From Paraclostridium benzoelyticum (GTDB lineage Bacteria; Bacillota; Clostridia; Peptostreptococcales; Peptostreptococcaceae), in contig NZ_LBBT01000013.1 of assembly GCF_001006285.1 (NCBI RefSeq), forward strand, positions 1-42,830: DNA of 42,830 nucleotides, in the 5' to 3' direction. The position numbers and the translations under genes are program-made. Under the pieces are notes generated by a model, which ran no database searches, was not told where the DNA came from, and saw only the letters and a list, made by a program, of their open reading frames with translations. Positions 1-8,637 of this stretch are shown piece after piece. Position 1 is the stretch's first letter, and each line of letters opens with the position of its first letter.

Positions 1-452
1 CTAAAGATGAAATAAGAAAAGTATATATAAAATTAAATAATAATTATATATATAGTAATAGGTATAAGATAAAGGCTGAAGACATACTTATTTTAATACC
101 ACATTGTATTCAAAAAAGTGAATGTAAGTTAAAGATAACTACAAATGTAAGAAACTGCAAAAGTTGTGGACTTTGTAATGTAAAAGATTTAATAGATTTA
201 CAAGATAAGTACAATGTACATGTATTTATAGCAACTGGAGGTACATTAGCTAGAAAGAAAATAAAAGAAACTAGACCTAAGGCTGTAGTTGCTGTAGCTT
301 GCGAAAGAGATTTAACTGCAGGAGTACAAGATATAAGACAAGTACCAGTTTTAGGAGTATTTAACAAAAGACCTAATGGGCCTTGCGTAGATACAAAAAT
401 TGATGCAAATGAAGTTGAAAATGCAATAAAATTCTTTATAGGAGAGTGTTAA
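1..452 (+). CDS. DUF116 domain protein, 3' part
   Basis: This frame is open from the window edge (first whole codon at base 3) to TAA at 450-452, giving about 149 residues; the N-terminus lies outside. The visible part matches the DUF116 family: a PHC motif followed by a second Cys, a CKSCGLC cluster, ATGGTLARK, VAVACERDL and a terminal RPNGPC. The many ordered cysteines suggest metal or Fe-S binding, but the family's biochemical role is not established. The stop is 2 bases before the next start codon, so the two genes are probably co-transcribed. In related clostridia this gene lies near def and fmt, which fits the rsmB-rlmN genes downstream. Family assignment is confident; function is unknown. 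Confidence 0.85.
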   Translation, partial: KDEIRKVYIKLNNNYIYSNRYKIKAEDILILIPHCIQKSECKLKITTNVRNCKSCGLCNVKDLIDLQDKYNVHVFIATGGTLARKKIKETRPKAVVAVACERDLTAGVQDIRQVPVLGVFNKRPNGPCVDTKIDANEVENAIKFFIGEC

Positions 453-454
453 AT

Positions 455-1153
455 ATGATGCACTATGGCTATGGATATATGTTTGATCCGACATTGTTTA
501 TTTTAATACCAGGTATATTATTTACTATGTATGCTCAGTTCAAAGTAAGTAGTACAACAAGTAGATATTTTAGAGTTCAAAGTAGATTAGGTTATACAGG
601 AGAACAAACGGCTAGAAAAATATTAGATGCAAATGGACTTTATAATGTTAATGTTGAAATGGTTAGAGGAAGTCTTAGTGACCACTATGATCCAAGAAGT
701 AATGTAGTTAGGTTATCACAAGATGTTTACTATGGGACATCTATTACTTCTGTTTCGGTTGCAGCACATGAATGTGGGCATGCAATTCAACATGCTAAGG
801 GATATGCGCCTCTTCAAATGAGAAGCAGTTTAGTTCCTGTAGTAAATTTTGCGTCTAATATATCTTGGTTTTTAATATTCATAGGATTATTTATGACAGG
901 TCCTTTCTTAAAAATTGGGATATTATTATTTTCAGCATCTGTATTATTCCAAATAATTACCTTACCAGTAGAATTCAATGCATCTAGTAGAGCTATGGTT
1001 CAAATTGGGAATGAAGGTATATTAGAAGGAAAAGAGATAAAACAAGGGAGAGAAGTACTAACAGCAGCTGCTTTGACATATGTTGCAGCAGCATTAGCAT
1101 CAGTGCTTCAATTATTAAGATTAATTGCAATATCACAAAGACGTGATGATTAA
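455..1153 (+). CDS. yugP: YugP-type membrane zinc metallopeptidase
   Basis: This is a 232-residue membrane protein of the neutral zinc metallopeptidase 2 (YugP) family. An N-terminal hydrophobic segment (about residues 8-25) precedes the zinc motif HECGH at residues 105-109. Two or three membrane segments follow, including a long hydrophobic stretch at about 130-175 and a last one near 205-225. The frame is open from a GTG at 446, but GGAG at 441-444 is placed for the ATG at 455, so that start was chosen; a second ATG follows at 458. The stop codon is followed at once by an intrinsic terminator. Physiological substrates are not known for this family. Pairing with the DUF116 gene suggests co-expression only. 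Confidence 0.88.
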   Translation: MMHYGYGYMFDPTLFILIPGILFTMYAQFKVSSTTSRYFRVQSRLGYTGEQTARKILDANGLYNVNVEMVRGSLSDHYDPRSNVVRLSQDVYYGTSITSVSVAAHECGHAIQHAKGYAPLQMRSSLVPVVNFASNISWFLIFIGLFMTGPFLKIGILLFSASVLFQIITLPVEFNASSRAMVQIGNEGILEGKEIKQGREVLTAAALTYVAAALASVLQLLRLIAISQRRDD

Positions 1154-1161
1154 TAGAGATT

Positions 1162-1186
1162 GTCCTAGGGGTTTCTAGGACTTTTT
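1162..1186 (+). terminator. Intrinsic terminator after yugP
   Basis: A perfect 7-bp stem, GTCCTAG (1162-1168) with CTAGGAC (1175-1181), is followed by TTTTT. It separates the DUF116-yugP pair from rsmB, only 25 bases before the rsmB start codon. Some read-through, or a promoter upstream of the hairpin, must therefore feed rsmB. Confidence 0.8.
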
Positions 1187-1211
1187 CTATTTAAATATAT
1201 GGAGGTATTTA

Positions 1212-2537
1212 ATGAACGCAAGAGAATTAGCATTTAAAACACTATACGATATAGAAAGAAATAAAAATTATTCAAATTTATCTATTAACAAAAATTTTAA
1301 AAACGTAAATATAAGTGATCAGGAAAAAGGTCTTGCAACAGAACTTATTTATGGAATTATAGAAAATAAATATTATTTAAATTATATAATAGATAAATTA
1401 TCTAAGATAAAATCCAAAAAAATGTCAACCTATGTTAAAATATCATTATGGTTAGGAATTTATCAAATACTATTTTTAGATAGCATAAAAGAGCATGCAG
1501 CAGTAAACGAGAGCGTTTCTCTTATTAAAAAATATGATAAAAAGTCATCTGGATTTGTGAATGCTATACTTAGAAATGTACTAAGAAACAAAGAGACTAT
1601 AATGGATATAGAAAAAGAAAATAAGGTAGATACTTTATCTATAAAGTATTCATATAGCCCATGGATAATTCAAAAGTGGATGAATGTATTTGGAGAAGAA
1701 TTTACAGAGGATTTATTAGAAGCTAATTCTGAAAAACCTAATTTATATATAAGAGTAAATACAACTAAAATAAGCAAAGAAGAATTAATCGAAAAGTTAA
1801 AGGCTCAAGGAATTGTATGCAGTAAAGTTAATGGAATTGATGAAGCTATAATGGTACAAAATCTTAAAAATATAGAAGGAAATAAGTTATTTAAGGATGG
1901 TCTTTTCACAGTTCAAGATATAAGTTCTATGCTTGTAGGTAAAGTAACTAATCCTAAAGAAGGTAGTTTAGTTTTAGATATGTGCAGTGCACCAGGAGGT
2001 AAAACAACACATTTAGCTACTTTAATGAATAACACTGGACAAGTTATAGCAAGAGATGTATTTGAACATAAACTAAAACTTATAAACAATACTGTTAGAA
2101 GACTGGGACTAAAAAATGTAAAAGTAGAAAATTTCGATGCCTTAGAAATAGATGGAAATAGTATAGGTAAATTCGATTATGTAGTATCGGATGTTCCTTG
2201 TTCTGGAATGGGAATAATAAAAAGAAAACCAGAGATAAAGTTTAAAAAAGAAGAAGAAATTAAAGACTTACCGGTTATACAAGGCACTATTTTAAATAAT
2301 GCAGCTAAGTATGTTAAAGTTGGTGGTCACTTAATATATAGTACTTGTACTATACATGATGAAGAAAATATAGATATAATTAATAAATTCTTACAAGATA
2401 ATGAAAAATTTGAATTAGAACCTATTGATGAAGTTAAGATTGATTTAGATAATCAAGATAAAGGATATATAAAAATTTATCCAAATATACACGGGATGGA
2501 TGGATTTTTTATAGCAAAACTTAAGAGAGTAAGGTAG
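1212..2537 (+). CDS. rsmB: 16S rRNA m5C967 methyltransferase RsmB
   Basis: This SAM-dependent enzyme methylates a cytosine of 16S rRNA (m5C967 in E. coli numbering). The 441-residue protein is the usual length. An N-terminal NusB-like RNA-binding domain (about 1-130) includes EHAAVNESV and SGFVNAILRNV. A Rossmann methyltransferase domain carries the SAM motif CSAPGGKTTHLA from residue 258. The two characteristic cysteines are in DVPCSGMG (C330) and YSTCT (C379, the expected nucleophile). GGAGG lies 7 bases before ATG. The gene sits 8 bases before rlmN, in the conserved fmt-rsmB-rlmN-stp-prkC order of Firmicutes. Confidence 0.95.
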   Translation: MNARELAFKTLYDIERNKNYSNLSINKNFKNVNISDQEKGLATELIYGIIENKYYLNYIIDKLSKIKSKKMSTYVKISLWLGIYQILFLDSIKEHAAVNESVSLIKKYDKKSSGFVNAILRNVLRNKETIMDIEKENKVDTLSIKYSYSPWIIQKWMNVFGEEFTEDLLEANSEKPNLYIRVNTTKISKEELIEKLKAQGIVCSKVNGIDEAIMVQNLKNIEGNKLFKDGLFTVQDISSMLVGKVTNPKEGSLVLDMCSAPGGKTTHLATLMNNTGQVIARDVFEHKLKLINNTVRRLGLKNVKVENFDALEIDGNSIGKFDYVVSDVPCSGMGIIKRKPEIKFKKEEEIKDLPVIQGTILNNAAKYVKVGGHLIYSTCTIHDEENIDIINKFLQDNEKFELEPIDEVKIDLDNQDKGYIKIYPNIHGMDGFFIAKLKRVR

Positions 2538-2545
2538 GCAATTAT

Positions 2546-3574
2546 ATGGATAATAAGACATGTTTAAAAAATTTAACTGAAGAAGAAATAAAAGAGTTTT
2601 TAAAAAGTATAGGAGAGAAAGCTTTTAGAGGATCTCAAATATTTAGCTGGATTTATAAAGGAGCAAAATCTTTTGATGATATGAATAATATACCAAAAGC
2701 TCTAAGGGAAAAATTAGAGGAGGTTTCATATATAGGAAATTTAGATGTTGAATTAAAATTAGAATCTAAAATTGATGGAACTAGAAAGTATTTATTTTTA
2801 CTTAATGATGGGAATATAATAGAAAGTGTAATGATGGAATATGAACATGGCGTAACCGTATGTATATCAAATCAAGTTGGATGTAGAATGGGATGTAGAT
2901 TTTGCGCATCTACTATAGATGGATTACTAAGAAATTTAGAACCTTGGGAAATATTAGATCAAATAATACAAATTCAAGAGGATATAGGTAAAAGAGTGTC
3001 AAATATTGTATTGATGGGAAGTGGTGAGCCTCTTGATAACTTTGATAATACTAAGCAGTTTTTAAAACTAGTAAATGAAAAGAATGGGCTTAATATAGGA
3101 TATAGACATATTACATTATCAACATGTGGAGTAGTTCCTAAAATGTATGAATTAGCAGATTTGAAAATTCCTATAAATTTAGCGTTGTCACTGCATTCTC
3201 CTTTTGATAAATCAAGAAAAGAGATAATGCCAATAGCAAATGCATATTCAATAAAAGAAGTTATAGATGCGTGTAAATACTATATAGAAAGTACTAATAG
3301 AAGGGTTACGTTTGAGTATTCATTAATAAAAGGTGTGAATGACTCTATAGATGATGCTAATCAATTATCTAAAATTTTAAAGGGTATGTTATGTCATGTT
3401 AATTTAATACCTATAAACAAAGTGGAAGAAAGAGATTATGAAAAACCAGATAAAACTTATGTATATAAATTTAGAGATATGTTAAATGAAAAAAATATAC
3501 CAGCTACTATAAGAAGAGAAATGGGAGCGGATATAAATGGAGCTTGTGGTCAATTAAGAAGAAAACACAAATAG
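2546..3574 (+). CDS. rlmN: Dual-specificity 23S rRNA/tRNA m2A methyltransferase RlmN
   Basis: This radical-SAM enzyme makes 2-methyladenosine in 23S rRNA (A2503) and, in E. coli, at position 37 of some tRNAs. The 342-residue protein has the radical SAM cluster motif CRMGCRFC with cysteines at 113, 117 and 120, and GSGEPLDN as the SAM-binding GGEP-like motif. The mechanistic cysteine near the C-terminus is in GACGQLRR (C334), with a further cysteine in STCGVVP (C194). The start at 2546 has AAGGTAGG upstream. It is 8 bases after rsmB and 16 bases before the PP2C phosphatase. All key residues are present. Confidence 0.96.
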   Translation: MDNKTCLKNLTEEEIKEFLKSIGEKAFRGSQIFSWIYKGAKSFDDMNNIPKALREKLEEVSYIGNLDVELKLESKIDGTRKYLFLLNDGNIIESVMMEYEHGVTVCISNQVGCRMGCRFCASTIDGLLRNLEPWEILDQIIQIQEDIGKRVSNIVLMGSGEPLDNFDNTKQFLKLVNEKNGLNIGYRHITLSTCGVVPKMYELADLKIPINLALSLHSPFDKSRKEIMPIANAYSIKEVIDACKYYIESTNRRVTFEYSLIKGVNDSIDDANQLSKILKGMLCHVNLIPINKVEERDYEKPDKTYVYKFRDMLNEKNIPATIRREMGADINGACGQLRRKHK

Positions 3575-3590
3575 ATGAAGGGGGAAAATT

Positions 3591-4340
3591 ATGAAATATA
3601 GTTGTATTTCCCATATTGGAAGAATAAGAAAAAATAACGAAGACTATTGCAAAGGTGAAATTATATCAACAAATTCGGGAGATATAGGAATATTTGCAAT
3701 AGCTGACGGTATGGGTGGCCATAATAAGGGTGAAGTTGCAAGTGAATTAGCTGTAGAAAATATAGTGAAATTTTTGAAAAATAACTTGGTTCAAAATGAA
3801 TTTGTAAAAATAAATTATATAGATGATATTCTTAAACAAGCTTATAATAACGTAAACTCTATAATATACAAAAAGTCTAAAGATGATGAAATATGTACTG
3901 GTATGGGAACTACATTAACAACTGTAATAATACATAAAGGCAAAGTGTATATTGCGAATGTAGGAGATAGTAGATGTTATATGCTACATGATGGAGAGTT
4001 TGAAAAAATTACAAAAGATCATTCCTTAGTCGAAGAACTTATAGAAAAACATGCTATAACTGAAGAAGAAGCAAAAACACATCCAAATAGAAATATTATA
4101 ACAAGAGCTCTTGGAACGGAACAAATTATACTCGTTGATATTTATAAAAAAGATATCAATAAAGATGATAAAGTTTTATTAGCTACTGATGGATTAACAG
4201 GATTTGTAGATAAAAGTGAAATAAATGAAATTATATCTAAAGATGAGGAAGTAGAAGTTATAGCTGAAAATTTAATAAATAAGGCTAATGAACTATCAGG
4301 GAAAGACAATGTATCGGTTATATTAGTTAATTATAATTAG
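3591..4340 (+). CDS. stp: PP2C-family Ser/Thr protein phosphatase (Stp/PrpC)
   Basis: This 249-residue metal-dependent phosphatase of the PPM family reverses phosphorylation by the adjacent PrkC kinase. Metal-binding motifs are in order: an N-terminal IGRIRKNNED, ADGMGGHNKGE at about residues 38-48, VGDSR in the middle, TDGLTGF near 198-204, and GKDNVSVILV at the C-terminus. There is no membrane segment, so it should be cytosolic. It ends 12 bases before the kinase gene, with a strong site (GAAGGGGG) before its own ATG. The phosphatase-kinase pair is conserved across Firmicutes and controls envelope and cell-cycle processes. It is called prpC in Bacillus. Confidence 0.94.
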   Translation: MKYSCISHIGRIRKNNEDYCKGEIISTNSGDIGIFAIADGMGGHNKGEVASELAVENIVKFLKNNLVQNEFVKINYIDDILKQAYNNVNSIIYKKSKDDEICTGMGTTLTTVIIHKGKVYIANVGDSRCYMLHDGEFEKITKDHSLVEELIEKHAITEEEAKTHPNRNIITRALGTEQIILVDIYKKDINKDDKVLLATDGLTGFVDKSEINEIISKDEEVEVIAENLINKANELSGKDNVSVILVNYN

Positions 4341-4352
4341 GATGGTGATATA

Positions 4353-6164
4353 GTGGGAGAAACAGTTTTAGGTAATAGATATGAAATTATTAAAAAAATA
4401 GGCGATGGAGGTATGGCTTTTGTATATGAAGCTAGAGATAAGCTTTTAAACAGAACTGTAGCCATAAAGGTTTTAAGACCGGAGTTTGTGGATGATGAAG
4501 AATTTTTAACTAAATTTAAAAGAGAAGCCGAAGCCGTTGCAAGTCTTTCTCATCCTAATATTGTAAATGTATATGATGTAGGAGAAGATGGAAAAGTTCA
4601 TTACATAGTAATGGAGCTAATAGAAGGACAAAACTTAAAAGATATAATAAAAAATGAAGGTACTTTAGATGAATATACAGCATTAGATATAGCTAAGCAA
4701 ATAGCAAAGGCATTAGGTGCGGCACACAGAAAGGGGATTATACATAGAGATATAAAACCTCATAACATACTTATATCTAATGAAGGTAGAATTGTTAAAG
4801 TTGCTGACTTTGGTATAGCTAAGGCTGTATCGAGTTCAACTATAACAAGTACTGGAAGTGTAATAGGTTCTGTGCACTATTTTTCTCCAGAACAAGCTAA
4901 AGGTAAATTCGTTTCAAACACAACCGACTTATATTCTTTAGGCATAGTTCTATACGAAATGATAATAGGAAGAGTTCCTTTTACGGGAGAAAGTCCTATA
5001 TCTATAGCACTTCAACATATAAATGAAGAGATAGAGTTTACTCAAGAAGAAAAAGTTGCTATCCCTCAAAGTGTTAGGAATATAATAAAGAAACTGACTT
5101 CAAAGTCTAGTGATGATAGATATCAAGGTGCAGATGAATTAATAGAAGATATCGAGTATATAGAAAAAAATATAGATTTAGATTTTATAAAAGAATATGA
5201 TAATTATGCTACTCAGAAAATAGATGAAGCTGAGTTAAATAAAGCTTTAAAATTAGCAGAAACTAAACCACAAAATATATATGAAGATGATGAAGTAGAA
5301 GAAGAACTAGACAATGTAGTTCCTACTAAATCTTCTTCAAGAAAAAATAAGAAAAAGAATAAAAAAGAGGATAATCCTAAAAGTAAAAAAAGATGGAAAA
5401 TAGCAGCTATAGTCTTAACCTTGGTGCTTATAATACAAATCGCAGTTATAGCTAAAATTGCTTTAGGATTTAAAAATAAGGATACAGCAGAAGGAACTGC
5501 TCCGAATTTAATAAATATGGCACTTGATGAAGCACAAAAGAAAGCTGATGATTTGGGATTAAATGTAAGGGTTAGTATAGAAGAATATAGTGATAGTGTT
5601 GAGAAAAATCATGTAATATCACAAACTCCAAATGCTGGAACTCCAGTTAATCCAGGAGATACAATTACTGTTACTATAAGTAAGGGTCAAAATCAAGCTT
5701 CTATACCAAATGTCGTAGGTAAAACGTTAGGAGAAGCTGAAAATATTTTAAAAGAAAATAAACTACAATTTACTTCTAAATATGTAGATAGTAACGAAGC
5801 TAAAGATATAGTTCTATCTCAATCTCCAAGTTCTGGAAATATAAAACCAGGAGATAAGGTAATCTTAGAAGTTAGTAAAGGACCTCAACAAAAGCCAGAA
5901 CCTAAACCTGAAGAGCCAACAGAACCAGAGCAACCAACAGAACCAGAGCAACCAACAGAACCAGAAAAACCAACAGAACCAGAAAAACCAACTGACCCAG
6001 GGACAGGAGGATCTGGGAATGAAGGAGGAACAACTAATCCAGATGGAGAAGAAACAACTAATCCAAGTGAAGGAGGAAATAATTCAGGGACAGGAACGGG
6101 AAATTCAGAAACTCCCTCTCAAGCTGCAGATCATCAAAGTGCGAGTAATGTAACAAAACATTAG
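4353..6164 (+). CDS. prkC: PASTA-domain Ser/Thr protein kinase PrkC
   Basis: This is a single-pass membrane kinase of 603 residues. The Hanks-type kinase domain (about 8-270) has the glycine loop GDGGMAFV, the ATP lysine K39, HRD at 131-133, DFG starting at D152, and GSVHYFSPEQ as activation and P+1 loop. A lysine-rich juxtamembrane segment leads to one membrane helix at about 349-371. Outside the cell are two PASTA repeats (about 380-445 and 447-512), a Pro/Thr/Glu tandem repeat (522-550) and a Gly/Ser/Asn-rich tail. PASTA domains sense muropeptides or lipid II in known members. The start is GTG at 4353 behind GGTGAT. Three or more PASTA domains are common in other Firmicutes, so two plus a low-complexity tail is a clostridial style. 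Confidence 0.95.
   Translation: MGETVLGNRYEIIKKIGDGGMAFVYEARDKLLNRTVAIKVLRPEFVDDEEFLTKFKREAEAVASLSHPNIVNVYDVGEDGKVHYIVMELIEGQNLKDIIKNEGTLDEYTALDIAKQIAKALGAAHRKGIIHRDIKPHNILISNEGRIVKVADFGIAKAVSSSTITSTGSVIGSVHYFSPEQAKGKFVSNTTDLYSLGIVLYEMIIGRVPFTGESPISIALQHINEEIEFTQEEKVAIPQSVRNIIKKLTSKSSDDRYQGADELIEDIEYIEKNIDLDFIKEYDNYATQKIDEAELNKALKLAETKPQNIYEDDEVEEELDNVVPTKSSSRKNKKKNKKEDNPKSKKRWKIAAIVLTLVLIIQIAVIAKIALGFKNKDTAEGTAPNLINMALDEAQKKADDLGLNVRVSIEEYSDSVEKNHVISQTPNAGTPVNPGDTITVTISKGQNQASIPNVVGKTLGEAENILKENKLQFTSKYVDSNEAKDIVLSQSPSSGNIKPGDKVILEVSKGPQQKPEPKPEEPTEPEQPTEPEQPTEPEKPTEPEKPTDPGTGGSGNEGGTTNPDGEETTNPSEGGNNSGTGTGNSETPSQAADHQSASNVTKH
5916..5987 (+). repeat. 18-bp tandem repeat within prkC (PTEPE[Q/K] x4)
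   Basis: Four head-to-tail 18-base units each encode Pro-Thr-Glu-Pro-Glu-Gln/Lys. Units 1 and 2 are identical (CCAACAGAACCAGAGCAA), units 3 and 4 are identical and end in GAAAAA. A degenerate fifth unit (PTDPG) follows. The array is in frame, lies in the extracellular linker after the second PASTA domain, and is likely to vary in copy number by slippage. Confidence 0.9.
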
Positions 6165-6200
6165 TACTTCAAATTAAACATGTAATAAATAATAATTATA

Positions 6201-6235
6201 AAAAGTCCAATGATTAATAATTATTGGACTTTTTT
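6201..6235 (+). terminator. Intrinsic terminator after prkC
   Basis: A 10-bp stem, AAAAGTCCAA (6201-6210) with TTGGACTTTT (6224-6233), runs into a T tract. It closes the rsmB-rlmN-stp-prkC operon. The next 70 bases before rsgA are almost pure A/T and must contain the rsgA promoter, but I could not pick one with confidence. Confidence 0.85.
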
Positions 6236-6305
6236 GTAATATTTATGTAAATTAATATAGATAATATTAATTATAAGTTTAACTAAATTTTATAGGAGGA
6301 ATTAA

Positions 6306-7190
6306 ATGATAGAAGGAATTATTACAAAAGGTATTGGGGGATTTTATTATATAGACACAAATCAAGGGGTATACGAATGTAGAGCTAGAGGTATATTTAG
6401 AAAAGAAAAAATTACTCCTTTAGTAGGAGATAATGTAAAAATAAACATAATTGATGAGGAAAATAAAAAAGGTGTACTTGAAGAAATAGAGGATAGAGAT
6501 ACAGAATTAGTAAGACCTCCAATAGCTAATGTAAATAAAGCGATAATTGTATTTGCTATAAAAAATCCAAATCCAAATTTATCATTGCTAGATAGATTTA
6601 TAGTTTTAGCAGAAAGAGAATCTTTAGATATTGTTATAGTACTTACAAAGGCTGATTTAGCTACAGATGAAGAACTAAACAAATTAAAAAGTATATATGA
6701 AACGAGTGGTTACAAAGTAATACCCGTTAGTAATGAAGCTAAAATAAATATAGATAAGGTAAAAGAGGAATTAAAAGGCAATATAGTTGTATTTGCGGGT
6801 CCTTCTGGAGTAGGAAAATCAACTTTATTAAATAATATAGATAGTAAATTTCAACTGCAAACAGGTGAAGTTAGTGATAAAATAAAAAGAGGAAAACATA
6901 CAACAAGACATGCAGAGCTTTTAAAGCTAGAATGTGGAGGTATGGTAGCAGATACTCCTGGATTTAGTTCATTAACTTTAGATGATATAGAAGAAGATGA
7001 ATTAAAGGAATACTTCATAGAATTTGATGAGTTTTCAGATGGATGCAAATTCGGAGGAAGATGTATGCATGAAAATGAGCCTATATGTGGAGTTAAAGAA
7101 GGGGTAAATGAAAGTAAAATAGCTAAAGAAAGATATGAAAGCTACTTACAATTGCTAAAAGAAAAGAGACAATCAAAGAGGAGGTATTAA
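6306..7190 (+). CDS. rsgA: Ribosome small-subunit-dependent GTPase RsgA
   Basis: This circularly permuted GTPase checks late 30S maturation and has GTPase activity stimulated by the small subunit. The 294-residue protein has an N-terminal OB fold (about 1-65). The permuted G motifs follow: TKAD (G4) first, then GPSGVGKSTLLN (G1), a conserved KRGKHTTRH switch segment and DTPGF (G3). A C-terminal zinc motif reads C-x5-C-x-H-x5-C (CKFGGRCMHENEPIC). The ribosome site TAGGAGG precedes ATG. It is 2 bases from rpe, and the rsgA-rpe-thiN order matches Bacillus. Members are not essential but loss slows ribosome assembly. Confidence 0.95.
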   Translation: MIEGIITKGIGGFYYIDTNQGVYECRARGIFRKEKITPLVGDNVKINIIDEENKKGVLEEIEDRDTELVRPPIANVNKAIIVFAIKNPNPNLSLLDRFIVLAERESLDIVIVLTKADLATDEELNKLKSIYETSGYKVIPVSNEAKINIDKVKEELKGNIVVFAGPSGVGKSTLLNNIDSKFQLQTGEVSDKIKRGKHTTRHAELLKLECGGMVADTPGFSSLTLDDIEEDELKEYFIEFDEFSDGCKFGGRCMHENEPICGVKEGVNESKIAKERYESYLQLLKEKRQSKRRY

Positions 7191-7192
7191 AA

Positions 7193-7849
7193 ATGATAAA
7201 GATGGCACCATCAATTTTATCAGCAGATTTTGCAAGGTTATTAGAGGATGTTAAGAAAGTGGAAAGAGCAGGTTGTGAATATTTACATATAGATGTTATG
7301 GATGGACATTTTGTTCCGAATATAACTTTAGGTCCAGCTATTGTTAAATCATTAAGAAAAGATGTAAATATGGTATTTGATGCTCATTTAATGATAGAGA
7401 ATCCAGATAACTACATAAAGGATTTTGTAGATGCTGGATGTGATATGATAGTAGTTCATGAAGAGGCTTGTACTCATTTACATAGAACTATACAAAATAT
7501 TAAATCATTTAATGTTAAAGCTGGTGTTGCATTAAACCCAGCAACTCCTATAGAAAATATTAAATATATACTAAATGATATAGACATGGTACTTATAATG
7601 ACAGTTAATCCAGGGTTTGGGGGACAATCATTTATAGGAACTATGGTAGATAAAATAAAAGAGTTAAAAACATTAATAGATGAAAAAGGATTAGATGTAG
7701 ATATACAAGTTGATGGAGGAATAAAACCTTCAAACGTGAGCGAAGTTGTAAAAGCAGGAGCTAATGTTATAGTAGCAGGCTCAGCTATATTTAATAGTGA
7801 TGATATAGAAGCTACTGTTAAAGAGTTCAGGTTAAATGCATCTAAGTAA
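7193..7849 (+). CDS. rpe: Ribulose-phosphate 3-epimerase
   Basis: This enzyme interconverts ribulose 5-phosphate and xylulose 5-phosphate in the pentose phosphate pathway. The 218-residue TIM barrel has all family motifs: MAPSILSADFARL at the N-terminus, HIDVMDGHFVPN with the metal-binding histidine and catalytic aspartate, DAHLMIENPD, MTVNPGFGGQSF as phosphate loop, and VDGGIKPSN with the second catalytic aspartate. The start at 7193 follows GAGGAGG inside the end of rsgA. The thiN start is only 9 bases beyond the stop. Length and motifs are normal. Confidence 0.96.
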   Translation: MIKMAPSILSADFARLLEDVKKVERAGCEYLHIDVMDGHFVPNITLGPAIVKSLRKDVNMVFDAHLMIENPDNYIKDFVDAGCDMIVVHEEACTHLHRTIQNIKSFNVKAGVALNPATPIENIKYILNDIDMVLIMTVNPGFGGQSFIGTMVDKIKELKTLIDEKGLDVDIQVDGGIKPSNVSEVVKAGANVIVAGSAIFNSDDIEATVKEFRLNASK

Positions 7850-7858
7850 GAGGATATT

Positions 7859-8509
7859 ATGAAAGCGTGTATTTTATTAAACGGTAAAATAGAAGATTTA
7901 AACTTTTTAAAAAAGACAATTGATAAAGAAAATTACGATTATATAATCTGTGCAGATGGAGGAGCTAATTTTTTATATAAAATAGAAGTAGTTCCGGATT
8001 ATATATTAGGAGATTTAGATTCTTTAGAATTAAAAGTTAAAAACTACTTCAAAGAAAAAGGTGTGGATTTTAAAAAATTCCCTGAAAGAAAAAACGAAAC
8101 AGATACTCAATTATGTATACATTTAGCTAAAGGATTAGGGGTTGTTGATATAGACCTTCTAGGGGCATTAGGAGGGCGTATAGACCATACTATTGCTAAT
8201 ATAAACCTTATGTATTATATAAAAAAATTAGGGTTAAATCCTGTAATAAAAAACAATAAAGAAGATTTACATATGATAGAAAGTGAGTATATCGATATAT
8301 TCGGTAAAAAAGGAGATACGATATCTGTTATACCTGTTAATGGAGATACGACAGGTATAACTCTGGAAGGTCTTGAATACCCACTTAAAGATGCAACTAT
8401 AGAATATGGAGATCCGATAGGTGTATCAAATGTAATGGAAAGTGATAAATGTAGAATAACTGTCGAGAAAGGAACTTTGTTGATAGTTAAAAATATAGAG
8501 CCAGTATAG
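7859..8509 (+). CDS. thiN: Thiamine pyrophosphokinase
   Basis: This enzyme transfers pyrophosphate from ATP to thiamine, giving thiamine diphosphate, the cofactor needed for example by the Dxs enzyme encoded at 37.4 kb. The 216-residue protein has CADGGANFLY, PDYILGDLDSL with the aspartates of the active site, KNETDTQLC and GALGGRIDHTIANI, typical of the ThiN/TPK family. A C-terminal beta domain (about 140-216) binds thiamine. It is last in rsgA-rpe-thiN. No THI-box (TPP riboswitch) motif is visible upstream. The stop codon is inside the 5' arm of the operon terminator. Confidence 0.93.
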   Translation: MKACILLNGKIEDLNFLKKTIDKENYDYIICADGGANFLYKIEVVPDYILGDLDSLELKVKNYFKEKGVDFKKFPERKNETDTQLCIHLAKGLGVVDIDLLGALGGRIDHTIANINLMYYIKKLGLNPVIKNNKEDLHMIESEYIDIFGKKGDTISVIPVNGDTTGITLEGLEYPLKDATIEYGDPIGVSNVMESDKCRITVEKGTLLIVKNIEPV

Positions 8510-8536
8510 TTTAAGCTATGCTGGCTCTATATTTTT
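8497..8536 (+). terminator. Intrinsic terminator overlapping the thiN stop
   Basis: A 13-bp stem with one G-U pair, AGAGCCAGTATAG (8497-8509) with CTATGCTGGCTCT (8516-8528), precedes ATATTTTT. The 5' arm contains the last codons and the TAG of thiN, so translation and folding of the hairpin compete. Confidence 0.85.
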
Positions 8537-8637
8537 AATAAAATATCGTATAGCTTGGCCTATTTTTAGTAATTTGTATTAAAGAAAAGAAATCATGAAT
8601 ATGATATTGTAGGAAGTTATTTATAGGAGGGAATAGT

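Noticed and set aside
446..454. GTG at 446 as the yugP start
   Set aside because: It would overlap the ribosome site and the upstream stop codon; the ATG at 455 has proper spacing.
6234..6271. Possible rsgA promoter (TTGTAA with TATAGA) and an ATTAATAT inverted repeat
   Set aside because: The region is almost all A and T, the -35 would lie in the terminator tail, and such matches are expected by chance.
7850..7858. TPP riboswitch before thiN
   Set aside because: Only 9 bases separate rpe and thiN, and no THI-box sequence is visible around them.
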